This document shows, piece after piece, positions 29,904 through 39,926 of a stretch of DNA of 64,000 bases. The translations under genes were made by a program, and so were the position numbers. Under the pieces are notes generated by a model that worked only from the letters and a program-made list of their open reading frames with translations, was not told the DNA's origin and ran no database searches. Each line of letters opens with the position of its first letter. Position 1 is the stretch's first letter. The stretch comes from Armatimonadota bacterium (GTDB lineage: Bacteria > Armatimonadota > Armatimonadia > Armatimonadales > Capsulimonadaceae): assembly GCA_025354405.1 (NCBI GenBank), contig JANXMY010000150.1, positions 85,411 through 149,410 of the forward strand. The letters are read 5' to 3'.

Positions 29904-29948
29904 CTCACGCTTCTTTTGGCTCACGCTTCTTTTGGCTCATGCTTCTTC
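29904..29948. repeat. Tandem 16-bp repeat (about 3 units)
   Basis: CTCACGCTTCTTTTGG x2 then CTCATGCTTCTTC. Confidence 0.85.
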
Positions 29949-30000
29949 ACTGGCACTAACTTGAGAAGCCCTGCGTAACATCAGTTACTGACGGTTTTAT

Positions 30001-30121
30001 TGGGCTTTGCTGCATAGATACTCGGCTCCCTTTAAAGCCCAGGCCGAAACTTGGAGGGCAAAACTTGGAGGGGCGCAGCAAGCAGCTCCCCTCCATTGCG
30101 CCATTTATGCAGCAAAGCCCA
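30001..30121. mobile_element. MITE-like element, 121 bp, 19-bp terminal inverted repeats
   Basis: TGGGCTTTGCTGCATAGAT (30001) / ATTTATGCAGCAAAGCCCA (30103-30121), one mismatch; no clear TSD. Confidence 0.6.
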
Positions 30122-30131
30122 TTGCAGCCCC

Positions 30132-30168
30132 AAAAAAACCGCCGTGCCCGGAGGGTACGGCGGTTTTT
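30132..30168 (-). terminator. Intrinsic terminator downstream of ssb
   Basis: AAAAAAACCGCCGTgcccggaggGTACGGCGGTTTTT. Confidence 0.8.
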
Positions 30169-30178
30169 GATGTTCATT

Positions 30179-30739
30179 CTAATTATCCGCAAACGGATCG
30201 TCGAGATCGTCGTCCATCGGGGGCGGCTGAGGCCGACGGGCCGGAGCCGCGGCTGCGGGGCGCGGGGCTGCGGCTGGAGGCCGTGCGGGGGCTGGGGCTG
30301 GGCTTTCGTCGGCGTATTCATCACGACCGCCGCCTCCGCTCGGGGCTGCGCTGCGGCTATAACCGCTGCTCTGGCCTCCGCCACCTCCACCTTCTTCGCC
30401 TTCCTTAGGCCGGTCCAGCGATTTCAGATTATCTACCACGACTTCGGTGTCACGACGCTTTTCGCCGGTCTGCGTCACGTACTCACGGACCTGCAATCGG
30501 CCTTCAACAGCGACGAGGCGGCCTTTGCCGAGGTAGTTTGCGGCATATTCCGCCGACTGACGCCAGGCGACGATACTGAAAAAATCAGCCTGTTTTTCCT
30601 GTCCGTTGCTGCGAGCTTCGGCAGACATCGGTCGATTGACGGCGAGTCGAAACTGGGTGACGGCGATGCCGCTAGGGGTATATTTGAGTTCGGGGTCGCT
30701 GGCCAGACGGCCAATCAAAATGACGCGGTTCAGATCCAT
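30179..30739 (-). CDS. ssb: Single-stranded DNA-binding protein
   Basis: MDLNRVILIGRLASDPELKYTPSGIAVTQFRLAVNRP; acidic tail MDDDLDDPFADN. Confidence 0.95.
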   Translation of the reverse strand: MDLNRVILIGRLASDPELKYTPSGIAVTQFRLAVNRPMSAEARSNGQEKQADFFSIVAWRQSAEYAANYLGKGRLVAVEGRLQVREYVTQTGEKRRDTEVVVDNLKSLDRPKEGEEGGGGGGQSSGYSRSAAPSGGGGRDEYADESPAPAPARPPAAAPRPAAAAPARRPQPPPMDDDLDDPFADN

Positions 30740-30788
30740 TTTCGTATTCCTTTGCTGTTCTCGTAAACCAATGCAGTTGTCAATTTTA

Positions 30789-30819
30789 CCTCCCACCCCG
30801 AAAGGGTGGGGTGGGAGGG
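30789..30819. terminator. GC-rich hairpin between rpsF and ssb
   Basis: CCTCCCACCCC-gaaa-GGGTGGGGTGGGAGG-like palindrome. Confidence 0.5.
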
Positions 30820-30825
30820 TCTAAC

Positions 30826-31320
30826 TTAGGCCGTCTCGGCGACGACTTCCGGGGTATCCGCTGCTGCTTCGGCGACTGGGGCCGCTTCTTCAGCCACTGG
30901 GGCCGCTTCGGCAACCGGGGCCGCTTCAGCGACTGGGGCCGCTTCGGCAACCGGGGCCGCTTCAGCGACTGGGGCTGGGGCTGGGGCTGGAGTGATCACT
31001 GGCAGGACTGGCTCGACCTCGTCCTGGCGGACGATTAAGAAGCGAATCTGATCTTCGCTGATCTGGAAGACGCGCCGCAGCTCAGCTTCGACCGCAGGCT
31101 TGCCATGAAACTGCATGATGACATAAATGCCTTCGGTGCGGCCTTTGATCTCGTAGGCCAGCTTGCGCCGTTCCCAGATATCGATCTTATCGACGGCTCC
31201 GCCGCCGGTCTCGATGAGGGTCTTGTACTTGGCGGTGATGGCGCCGATCTGCTCGTCTCCGAGCGTGGCGTCGACAATGTAAACGGCCTCATAGGGCTGT
31301 GTAATGGCGATGGACGGCAT
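30826..31320 (-). CDS. rpsF: 30S ribosomal protein S6 with repeat-rich C-terminal tail
   Basis: MPSIAITQPYEAVYIVDATLGDEQIGAITAKYKTLIETGGGAVDKIDIWERRKLAYEIKGRTEGIYVIMQF; tail (PVAEAA)n. Confidence 0.95.
   Translation of the reverse strand: MPSIAITQPYEAVYIVDATLGDEQIGAITAKYKTLIETGGGAVDKIDIWERRKLAYEIKGRTEGIYVIMQFHGKPAVEAELRRVFQISEDQIRFLIVRQDEVEPVLPVITPAPAPAPVAEAAPVAEAAPVAEAAPVAEAAPVAEEAAPVAEAAADTPEVVAETA
30877..30985. repeat. 18-bp tandem repeat coding for PVAEAA units in the S6 tail
   Basis: GGGGCCGCTTCGGCAACC/GACT units repeated about 6 times. Confidence 0.85.
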
Positions 31321-31500
31321 AAAAATGCCTCCTCTCTCTGGGCTTGTATTTTTGGCCCCCGTCGGCTCGCCAAAGCCGAATGGGGCAGAGAGGAACAAAA
31401 ACCGAACGAGCCGGTCAAGTTCAACAATCGTGTTAACAATCTCGTTATTATAGCATGGTGCGGCTGAAAATACAACCGGCTTTCGCTGCTGACAGCAAAA

Positions 31501-31537
31501 AAACACACCCGCGACTTGGAGGTCGCGGGTGTGATAA
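31501..31537. terminator. Hairpin, probable terminator for the downstream end of the minus-strand pseudopilin gene
   Basis: CACACCCGCGACttggaGGTCGCGGGTGTG flanked by A-tract. Confidence 0.7.
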
Positions 31538-31558
31538 AAGTCAGTGATAGTACTTAAC

Positions 31559-32404
31559 CTAATTGATGCTGAACGTGCCGGTAACATTGCCGTATCCGGT
31601 GTTCGCCGCCTTGAGTGGGCCGACAAAGTTGCCATTTGTTCCCGTATTGCAAGGCGGATTACTAGTAGAGTTCATATCTGTCGGACCTGAGGTGCCCACA
31701 TTGCCCACAACTGTGTTATTCCCACCTGCCGAGATTGCCGAACCACGCAGCCATTTCACATGCCCATCGGCAAACTCGAAATTGGATCCGTCGGTGTGTC
31801 GCCCCGTAGGCTTGTCATATGGATTAATGGCGAGGTTGGGAGTCACGTTGCTCGGCGCGCCCATTGCGTACCGGCCATTATTGTATCCTGTGCCGCAGAC
31901 GCCGTCCCCGGTCGCTGAAGCGTTCGAACTGGGAGCGAAGTCAGTGCTGGGGTCGCCCGAAGCGTTGGTGACTTCAAAGAGCTGAACCGTCTTCGCGGGG
32001 GAATCAAGCTGAGACAAAGCGATTCCGCCTGACGGCGGACCAAAGTTTGCATTCAGCCCATAGGAGATCGCGACAGCATTACCGGTTGCGGCTGTGGAGT
32101 CATCTGGACAGGTATAAACTCCTTTGGCTTTGACATACGAATAGATCGGTCCGGCCCAGGCGGTGGAATTATTGTAAGATGTTGCGTTTCCCGCCGGAAA
32201 TTTTTCGTCAGCATCCTGAGTGTACTGAATAAATCCTAGTCCCAGCTGCTTCATATTCGACTGACAGGAAGCACGGCGAGCATTCTCCCGTACTTTTTGG
32301 AACACGGGGAACAGAATAGCAGCCAAAATTGCGATGATGGCGATGACGACAAGCAGTTCGATCAAAGTAAAGCCGCGTCGCCGCGGTTGTGGATAAGATG
32401 ACAT
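31559..32404 (-). CDS. DUF1559-type pseudopilin
   Basis: [71 protein letters not shown]. Confidence 0.93.
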   Translation of the reverse strand: MSSYPQPRRRGFTLIELLVVIAIIAILAAILFPVFQKVRENARRASCQSNMKQLGLGFIQYTQDADEKFPAGNATSYNNSTAWAGPIYSYVKAKGVYTCPDDSTAATGNAVAISYGLNANFGPPSGGIALSQLDSPAKTVQLFEVTNASGDPSTDFAPSSNASATGDGVCGTGYNNGRYAMGAPSNVTPNLAINPYDKPTGRHTDGSNFEFADGHVKWLRGSAISAGGNNTVVGNVGTSGPTDMNSTSNPPCNTGTNGNFVGPLKAANTGYGNVTGTFSIN

Positions 32405-32520
32405 TGTACTTCCTCCAAAAACTCCTCAGCAGTACGCTTAGATTTCGTACTGTTGCTATTATACATGATTTATCGCTAAATCACAAGAAGTTGAAAAAAT
32501 ATTTTTCTGCTGCCTACATC

Positions 32521-32713
32521 AGACCTCTTGCATCAGGTCTTCGTTCCCCGGATTGAAAATCCGGGTCTTTGATAGAGCGATTATCTACTGTGTAGACAGA
32601 GGAGATATTGTGGGCAGAGGAGATATTGCCTGACCCGGATCTTTGCCCGCCCTGCGGGCACTCGCACTTCTACAGACTCGGATTTCCAATCCGGGGATTT
32701 ATGTAAGAGGTCT
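32521..32713. repeat. Nested inverted-repeat element, copy C (193 bp)
   Basis: Ends AGACCTCTTGCAT (32521-32533) / ATGTAAGAGGTCT (32701-32713); internal CCCGGATT-GAA-AATCCGGG (32547-32565), GCCCGC-CCT-GCGGGC (32645-32659), CGGATT-TCC-AATCCG (32679-32693). Confidence 0.85.
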
Positions 32714-32714
32714 A

Positions 32715-33785
32715 TTATAAAAGGGGTGGGCACGCGGAGCCGCGGAGAAGGACTTCGTAGTCAAATACTTCATTTACGATATTCGGCGGCGGTATGGTGA
32801 TGAGAGGAGAGGGAGCAAGGGACAAACGGATCTGCTGCAGCAGGATTTCTACTGCTCGGCCTCCCATGCGCCGCAGTGGCTGGCGCACCGTCGTCAGTGG
32901 CGGGACCGTCATAAGAGCAAGTAGCGAGTCGTCAAAGCCTACGACGGATATCTGCTCTGGAACACGTATGCCACGCTCAGCCAGCACTGTCATACAGCCG
33001 TAGGCAATGGCATCGTTGGCACAAAAAAGGGCTGTGGGCAGAGGATCACTCCCAAGTCTATCCAGGAGCGTGGTCATGCGCAGACGCCCAGAATCAATGG
33101 TGTATTCCCCGACATGAACCAGTGAGGGATCATACACGATCCCGGCTGCTTCCAGTGCCCTCCGGTAGCCCTGCAGGCGAAGCATTCCGCCCGAACGCGC
33201 AGGATTGGCCGCAAAATGCAGAATACGCCGGTGGCCCTGACCAATCAGATACTCGACGATCGCAAACGCGCCGCTTTCATTATCAGCATCAAGGTTAGGA
33301 ATTAGTGAAAGCGCTGCATCACTATGCAGTGTGACAAATGGGGTGTGATTTTGCAGCGTCTCGGCGAAGCTTCGAGAAAACATCGGACTGATACAGAGCA
33401 TTCCGTCGATGCGTCCATCGCAAAACTGCAGCAGTTTTTTCTCGTCATGCTGCCAGTTCGTTACCGGGAAGATCGTTGTGTTCTGACCATGGACGGCACA
33501 CGCTGCCAGGATGCCGTTAAGTATCTCCAGAAAGTACAGATTGACGCTGTTCCCATCGGTCTCCGCAGCAACTCCGAGGGTATTCATACGCCGCCGAGAT
33601 AGGCCTCGTGCAACGCCGTTGGGCCGATACTGCAGACTCTCTGCTACCTTCTCAACGCGTGTTCGGGTCGTGTGTGAAACGCGCGTGGACGAATTGGTTC
33701 CGTTCAGGACGACGGAGACCGTCATCGCAGAAACACCTGCTTCGCGAGCGATATCCTGCAGCGTTGTCGCGTTTTTAAGTTTCAT
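32715..33785 (-). CDS. LacI-family transcriptional regulator
   Basis: MKLKNATTLQDIAREAGVSAMTVSVVLNGTNSSTRVSHTTRTRVEKVAESLQYRPNGVARGLS plus periplasmic-binding-like core. Confidence 0.93.
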   Translation of the reverse strand: MKLKNATTLQDIAREAGVSAMTVSVVLNGTNSSTRVSHTTRTRVEKVAESLQYRPNGVARGLSRRRMNTLGVAAETDGNSVNLYFLEILNGILAACAVHGQNTTIFPVTNWQHDEKKLLQFCDGRIDGMLCISPMFSRSFAETLQNHTPFVTLHSDAALSLIPNLDADNESGAFAIVEYLIGQGHRRILHFAANPARSGGMLRLQGYRRALEAAGIVYDPSLVHVGEYTIDSGRLRMTTLLDRLGSDPLPTALFCANDAIAYGCMTVLAERGIRVPEQISVVGFDDSLLALMTVPPLTTVRQPLRRMGGRAVEILLQQIRLSLAPSPLITIPPPNIVNEVFDYEVLLRGSACPPLL

Positions 33786-33816
33786 AAGCCTTGCCGATGG
33801 TGTCAGATTAGGAATC

Positions 33817-35619
33817 TCAGTGTCGTCGTGCCAGAACAAGGCAGGCATCGTCCAGCAATACCCCGCCTGCCCAGGTTTGCGCCCCCATCATAATATGCTG
33901 ACCCATGTCGCGCAGAGTTTCCTGAGACTTCGACCGAACTGCAAGCTGCCCTAGCCCTTCATATCCAAGCATCGTCTTCGGTCCCTGCGGACGAGCCTCG
34001 GTCAGGCCATCGGTAAAAAGGGCCAGCGTATCGCCGGCATAAAAAAGAAAATGGTTTTCCGTATATACTGCGCCCGGATGTACGCCCAGGAGGAGACCTC
34101 CCGAACTGAGCGGTTCGATCTCCCCGCTTTTGCGCAGAAGAAGAATCGGGTCGCCCCCAGCGGAAAGGCAAACTGCTTTTTCGGTCCCCGGGTCGATCAG
34201 GACCAGTGATAAAACCACCAGATGGTCGCTGCCCAGATCACCCTGTCTCTGCGCCTCGCAGATAAAATCATTGAGCCGCGCGATCGCTGCGGCCGGCTGC
34301 TCTACCTCGCGCAGGATCGCCCGCAGGACATATTTAATCTCCGCCGTCAGCTCGGCTGCCTGCAGGCCTTTCCCGGAAACATCGCCGACCACCAGTGCGA
34401 CTTTTCCTTGGCCGAGAGTAAACACGTCAAAAAAGTCGCCCCCAACTCGGGACTCTTCCGATGCGGCCTGATAGAAAGTTTCAACGGACAGGTTCGGGAA
34501 ATCATTCGGCGAGACAGTTCGCAGCATTAAATTCTCGAGCAGGCCTGAGACGTGCCTTTCTTTCTCCAACGCCTCCCGGAGTGCCAGCTCCGCCACTTTG
34601 CGTGCCGTGATATCCTGGGAGTAGGCCACGACACCGTTCTCCGAAGGGAAAATACGGACTTGCAGCCAGCGGCCCAGAGCCTGTGAGTATTCCTCAAACT
34701 CAGTCATCTGCCGCGTCGCGACTGCCCGCAGTCCCTCAATCTCGAAACCTGTTCCCAGTGTCGTCGGGAATACCTCCCATATGATTTGGCCGAGCAGTTT
34801 CTGTGGATCTTTGCCAATGGCCGAGCACATCGCCGCCGCACTCGAATTCAGATAGGTAAATCGCCACTCGCGATCCAGTGTGATAAACGTATCGGTAATC
34901 GTCTCTAATATTGAAATGATTTTGTGGTGGGCTGCTTCCACTTCGGCTTGTGCCGCCTCTCTGATGGCCAGCTCAACTCGCTCCTCCTCCGCTTTCTGCC
35001 TCTCAGTGACATCTTGGACCAGCCAGCGGAACGTCGGGACTTCCTGCGGGGACATCTGTGCCGCGACAATGGTAAAAGAAGCGTGGAAAGATGATGCCAC
35101 GTATTCTGGGAGTCCAGGGGAGACGCTGCGGCTGAGGCGCAAATTCCATTCCTGCGACTTAGCGCCGGCGCATCCAGACTGTAGTGCAGTGAGTTGCCGA
35201 TAGAATTCGTCCTTGTCCTCCTCGTGGACGTAGCGGCTCACTCTTTGATTTTGCAGATGGGAAAGATCGACATTCAGGAGAGAAGCTGCCGCCTGATTTG
35301 CTTCAAGAATCCGCCCTTCCAGATCAGTGACAAAATAACCGTCCTGAGCGAACTTAAACAAGTCTTGATAACGCAGCCGCTCGGTTACGAGGAGAGAGCA
35401 TGCCGCACTAAGCGCCTCATTTTTCGCCCGCAGCTCTTCCTCGGCAGCCCGCAGCTCTTCTTCAGCAGCCCGCAGCTCCTCGATGGTGACGTGCAGTTCA
35501 TTAAAGGCGTCCGGCAGGAGTCCCTGCTGATGGAGCATCGAATATCCTGACCGCTGATGCAGGCTGGCTATGCGGGCCTTGGCCTGGGTTAGCCGTTCAG
35601 AAACATTAAGGTCGGACAT
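33817..35619 (-). CDS. PAS-domain SpoIIE/PP2C-type phosphatase
   Basis: Two PAS segments; ESRVGGDFFDVFTLGQGKVALVVGDVSGKGLQAAEL ... LALFTDGLTEAR; N-term repeated EELRAAEEELRAAEEELRAKNEAL. Confidence 0.9.
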   Translation of the reverse strand: MSDLNVSERLTQAKARIASLHQRSGYSMLHQQGLLPDAFNELHVTIEELRAAEEELRAAEEELRAKNEALSAACSLLVTERLRYQDLFKFAQDGYFVTDLEGRILEANQAAASLLNVDLSHLQNQRVSRYVHEEDKDEFYRQLTALQSGCAGAKSQEWNLRLSRSVSPGLPEYVASSFHASFTIVAAQMSPQEVPTFRWLVQDVTERQKAEEERVELAIREAAQAEVEAAHHKIISILETITDTFITLDREWRFTYLNSSAAAMCSAIGKDPQKLLGQIIWEVFPTTLGTGFEIEGLRAVATRQMTEFEEYSQALGRWLQVRIFPSENGVVAYSQDITARKVAELALREALEKERHVSGLLENLMLRTVSPNDFPNLSVETFYQAASEESRVGGDFFDVFTLGQGKVALVVGDVSGKGLQAAELTAEIKYVLRAILREVEQPAAAIARLNDFICEAQRQGDLGSDHLVVLSLVLIDPGTEKAVCLSAGGDPILLLRKSGEIEPLSSGGLLLGVHPGAVYTENHFLFYAGDTLALFTDGLTEARPQGPKTMLGYEGLGQLAVRSKSQETLRDMGQHIMMGAQTWAGGVLLDDACLVLARRH

Positions 35620-35772
35620 GGGAGTGACTACTCTCTGTTTTGCCTGTGCCTCGGCAGAACAAATTCTTGCAATATGTGGGCGGTGTGACCGAGACTAAGG
35701 CATCATCTAAATCTAAAAACTTGGCAACCACAAATCGATTGTACAGGATACAGTGGGAATTGTCAAGAAACT

Positions 35773-37923
35773 TTAGTCTGGTTGAGCTTTTACGAATTCA
35801 GGCGGAACCTGCGCGACCTCAGCAGGCAGGGAAGTGGCATGGATTGTCTGATTGCGGCCTGCTGCTTTAGCGGCGTAAAGTGCTCGGTCCGCATGCGCAA
35901 TCAAATGCATCGAGTTGTGCATCGATGGCATCAGCGTTGATGTTCCGAAGCTCGCCGTCACCTGACGGAAGGGCCATGTGGCCGTTTCGACGATCTCCCG
36001 AAGTCTCTCTGCAACGATATTCGCCCCGACGCTGTCGGTGTGTGTCAGCAAGGCGGCAAATTCTTCGCCGCCATACCGGGCATAAAAGTCCGTCTCTCGG
36101 CCCTGCTCTTTGAGCAGGAGTGCCAGCTGCTTCAGCACCTCGTCGCCGGCCAGATGTCCGAAAGCATCATTGTACTCTTTGAAGTGATCGACATCCAGAA
36201 TGATCAGAGAGAGGGGTGTGGAGTACCGAGACGCACGTCCCATCTCTAGTTCCAAACGGTGTGTGAATGCCCGGCGGTTGCCGAGTCCGGTTAGTCCATC
36301 GCACATCGCCAGCTCTTCGAGCTGGAAATTCGCGGCTTCCATCTGATTTTTCTGTGCTTCCAGATAACCGGTGTAAGTCTTGATCTGTGCCATCTGCGCT
36401 GCAATTTTGTCCTCATTGCGCCGCCGCTCGGTGATGTCGGAGAACGTCGCCACGACGGCGTAGGGCGTATCTTCATTCGGGCGCATCAAGGGGTTAGAGT
36501 TGACCGAGACCCAGAGCAATTGACCATCGGGGCGGGGCAGCCCCATGACAACATCACGCTGCGGTTGACTACTGCGCAGCGATACGACCAGTGGATAGCT
36601 GCCCTGTGGGAACGGCGATCCATCTTCCCGGCGTGCGGTATAGTTTGGGTTGAGTGGTTTCCATTTCTGGACTTCGCCGCGTGTCATCTCGAAAATCTGT
36701 TCGGCGCTTTCATTACACACACGGATCACGCCTTCGGTATCCATAACGATCAAGCCTTCCGACAAGGATGCGATCACGGAGCGGAACTGCTCTTCGCTCT
36801 CACACACGGCTTTCTCAGCCTCGCGCCGGCCGATTTCGCCCCCGATCCATTGTGCCATCAATCGAATCATCTCGCGATCACCACTGGCGAACGGAGCCGA
36901 CTGCGAAAGGCTCCCGGCAAAGCAGAGTTTGCCCCACACTTTATCGCTCACTCGTACCGGAGCACTTAATGTCACCTTAGCCCCGGAAATCGTCAGCAAT
37001 GGACACTCATCCCCGGGCTTGATACTGTTTTTCGGAGAATACGCCTGCACGACCTCTTCTCGGGCCTCAGTTTGCCGAGTCAGCAATCCGATCTCCAGGC
37101 CGAATTGCTCTGCACCACGCTCCAGTAAGAGTGCCGTTTTGGCCTCGAATGATAGGTTCTGCTGCGAAGTCGTATTATAAAGGGCATGCAGCCGACCTTC
37201 GCTGGCCCGGAGTGCCTCCTCCGCCTGATGCTGGGCACTGATGTTCACATCCGCGCTGATTGCCCCCGTGATCTCACCTTGGGCGTCACGCAAGGGGAAA
37301 ATACTGGAATAGAGCTGCGTGGCTGTGCCGTCCGCTCGCCAGTGTGTCCACTCAACTCCTTCACGGATATCACCGCTCATCACGGCCGCGACCGCTTCGG
37401 CGATCTGCGGAGCTTCCGCACGGGCGTAAATCGTCTGCCAGATGGACTGGCCAAACAGGTTACTTCGCCCATACAGTCCCTCGAAGGCCCGGTTCCATTC
37501 CATGATTTCCCCCTGCGGGTTGTAGCAGACACAGGCCACCGGGAGTCCCTGGAACAGCTCCTGGAATCGTCCTGAAGCATCGGCCAGTAAAGTATTCATC
37601 TGGGCAAGGCTCTGGTTCATTTGAGCCAGATTTCGGGCGTTCTCCTCACGTTCGGCCTGCTGATCCTGCATAGCGGCACGCTCAGCGGCAAGCTCACTTT
37701 GCAGCTTTGCCGCCTCTTGCCTCCCGCGCAGCAGCACCGGAAACAGCAGCGTCCCGGCTGCAGTCAAACCGACAGCTGCGGAGCGCAAGGGGGAAAAGAG
37801 AAGGCACAGGAAGATCAGAAAGAAAATAGTCGTTCCGATCAGCAGGATACCGGGTGCGACGCGTTTCGGCTTAATGACCAGGCTTGATGCAAGGTCAGGA
37901 GTAGATGTTGGTTTTTTTTGCAT
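35773..37923 (-). CDS. PAS/GAF diguanylate cyclase
   Basis: DGLTGLGNRRAFTHRLELEMGRASRYSTPLSLIILDVDHFKEYNDAFGHLAGDEVL ... RYGGEEFAALL (GGEEF). Confidence 0.93.
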   Translation of the reverse strand: MQKKPTSTPDLASSLVIKPKRVAPGILLIGTTIFFLIFLCLLFSPLRSAAVGLTAAGTLLFPVLLRGRQEAAKLQSELAAERAAMQDQQAEREENARNLAQMNQSLAQMNTLLADASGRFQELFQGLPVACVCYNPQGEIMEWNRAFEGLYGRSNLFGQSIWQTIYARAEAPQIAEAVAAVMSGDIREGVEWTHWRADGTATQLYSSIFPLRDAQGEITGAISADVNISAQHQAEEALRASEGRLHALYNTTSQQNLSFEAKTALLLERGAEQFGLEIGLLTRQTEAREEVVQAYSPKNSIKPGDECPLLTISGAKVTLSAPVRVSDKVWGKLCFAGSLSQSAPFASGDREMIRLMAQWIGGEIGRREAEKAVCESEEQFRSVIASLSEGLIVMDTEGVIRVCNESAEQIFEMTRGEVQKWKPLNPNYTARREDGSPFPQGSYPLVVSLRSSQPQRDVVMGLPRPDGQLLWVSVNSNPLMRPNEDTPYAVVATFSDITERRRNEDKIAAQMAQIKTYTGYLEAQKNQMEAANFQLEELAMCDGLTGLGNRRAFTHRLELEMGRASRYSTPLSLIILDVDHFKEYNDAFGHLAGDEVLKQLALLLKEQGRETDFYARYGGEEFAALLTHTDSVGANIVAERLREIVETATWPFRQVTASFGTSTLMPSMHNSMHLIAHADRALYAAKAAGRNQTIHATSLPAEVAQVPPEFVKAQPD

Positions 37924-38086
37924 AGTAAGGTTGCCTGATAAAAATATCGGTTGCAGTCTCCTTCATCTGTAGCTGTTTCGGAGAGCGAATTTTTCTGGCG
38001 AAAGCTGATATTTAACAAACAAATGCCCGCGGGAGCGTTGCGGGGAATTAGTAGGACGTTTTCTGACAAAGAAGGAAAAATTTCTG

Positions 38087-38898
38087 ATGAAACAACTTCA
38101 CTGCTCTCTCCTAGGTGCTCTTGCCGCTCTCGCAGCCTCCGCATTGCTGTTCGTTCCTGCACAGGCACAGACTTCCGGGTCAATAGGAGTCGGCAGTGCT
38201 CGAATCGCCTACCGTGCCGCCCTCTCTCGCCGCTACACGGTTGTCACACCTGATCTGCGCGGCTTCGGCAGCAGCACGACGCCCGATACAAAAGGCGGCG
38301 TCGAGCTTTACGCAAAAGATATGTTTGCTGTGATGGACCACTTAAAAGTCCGCAAGGCGATCATCGGCGGCATGTCTATGGGCGGTCCGGTGGTTCTGGA
38401 AATGTACCGGGAAGCTCCGCAGCGCTTTCGCGGTATGATTTTGATTGACTCAACCTCATTTCCCGCCACTATCGCGGAGCAGGGCTTGTGGTCTGGATTC
38501 GGGAAACAGGCCCGTGAGAAGGGTATCGCCTCACAGATCCCAATCCTGATGCCGGATATGCTGACGACGAGAACCCGTATTACGAACCCCGCACTGGTAG
38601 GGTTTGTTAGCGGGACCATCAAGCGGGCGTCGGTAAATGACGCCGTCGCCGGTGCACAGACGCTGATAGAGCGGCCAGATTCACGCCAGACGCTGGCCCA
38701 TGTCACCGTGCCGATCCTGATCGTTGAGGGACTAGAGACGACCCGCTCTACCCCGTCGAGATGCAAATCACAATGATGCAGTCGAACTCCCGTATCCGCC
38801 TGGCGGTCACTCACGATGCCGCGCACGCTGCCATTCTCGAGAAGCCGGAAGCCTGCGATCGGGCCATACTGAACTGGGCCCGAAATCTTCGGAAATAA
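38087..38898 (+). pseudogene. Alpha/beta hydrolase pseudogene (internal deletion and frameshift)
   Basis: GSARIAYR joined directly to AALSRRYTVVTPDLRGFGSS (oxyanion/HGFP segment missing); nucleophile GGMSMGG retained; at about 38740 frame shifts to DDPLYPVEMQITMMQSNSRIRLAVTHDAAHAAILEKPEACDRAILNWARNLRK-stop. Confidence 0.8.
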
Positions 38899-39870
38899 AT
38901 GCACTCAGAAAGAATGAAAGCTGCTGTTTACAAAGGGGTACGAAATGGCGCCGCCGAAGAGATCGAAATGGCGCATATTGAAGAAAAAACCGATGCGCTT
39001 CTGCGGATCACATCTGCCGCTATCTGTGGCAGCGATCTGCATATGTACGATGGCCGCACAACATTCGAGGCAGGCCGCAGCCTTGGGCATGAGATCATGG
39101 GAGTTATCGAGAAGGTTGGCGATGCCGTCACTCAGATCAAAGTCGGTGATCGGGTTGTGCTGCCGTTCAATATCGGCTGCGGCGACTGCGCAAACTGCGG
39201 CCGTACAATGACCAGTGCCTGCCTCGTCGCAAACCCGGAAAACGTCGGCGCGGGCTACGGCTATGCGGGTATGGGTCCATATCAGGGTGGTCAGGCGGAA
39301 TACATCCGTGTTCCCTACGCCGATTTCAATTGCTTAAAAGGCGCCAGGGACTCCCGGCGACGAATTCGAGGATAACTTCATCCTGCTGGCAGATATCTTC
39401 CCCACCGCGTACCATTCCACCGAACAGGCACGCGTCGGTTTGGGTTCGACAGTGGCTATTTACGGTGCCGGTCCGATCGGTATGCTGGCTGCTTTGTCTT
39501 GTCAGCTTAAAGGTGCCAGTGAAATCTATGTTATAGACAGCGTCCCCGAGCGGCTGGACAAAGTCAAGTCTATCGGGGCCACACCAATTAACTTCAAATT
39601 TGGCAGCTCAGTCGAGCAGATTTTGGACCTGCGTAAGCACAACAAAAACCGTATCGGCGCTATGCGTCCCGGCGACGAAACGATGCCTGGAGTTAGGTGC
39701 GGCATCGATGCAGTCGGTTACCAGTCGCACGATGAAGGCAAACCGGACCTCGAGCGGCCCAACTAGATCACGGAAGATCTGTTTGAGATCGTGAACCCGA
39801 CGGGGGCCATTGGTGTCATCGGAGCTTTTATGCCCGTAGACCCCGGTGGCGCAGACGCAAACGCTAAAAA
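38899..39870 (+). pseudogene. Zn-dependent (formaldehyde-type) alcohol dehydrogenase pseudogene, frameshifted and truncated
   Basis: MKAAVYKGVRNGAAEEIEM...AAICGSDLHMYDGRTTFEAGRSLGHEIMG...GCGDCANCGRTMTSAC, frameshift about 39345 to PGDEFEDNFILLADIFPTAYHSTEQARVGLGSTVAIYGAGPIGML..., stop TAG about 39763, C-terminus ends in a terminator hairpin. Confidence 0.85.
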
Positions 39871-39904
39871 GCCCGGTGCATTTGAGATGCACCGGGCCTT
39901 TTTT
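39866..39904. terminator. Hairpin terminator between convergent ADH remnant and SRPBCC gene
   Basis: AAAAAGCCCGGTGCATttgagATGCACCGGGCCTTTTTT. Confidence 0.85.
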
Positions 39905-39926
39905 CCAGTCCTAGACAGTCTCCGCT

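Noticed and set aside
29904-29948. Three 16-bp tandem units considered as a CRISPR-like array
   Set aside because: Units are directly adjacent without spacers and only about 45 bp long; simple tandem duplication.
35380-35490. Tandem repeat in the SpoIIE-phosphatase gene (AEEELRA units)
   Set aside because: Ordinary coiled-coil/linker repeat seen in many PAS proteins.
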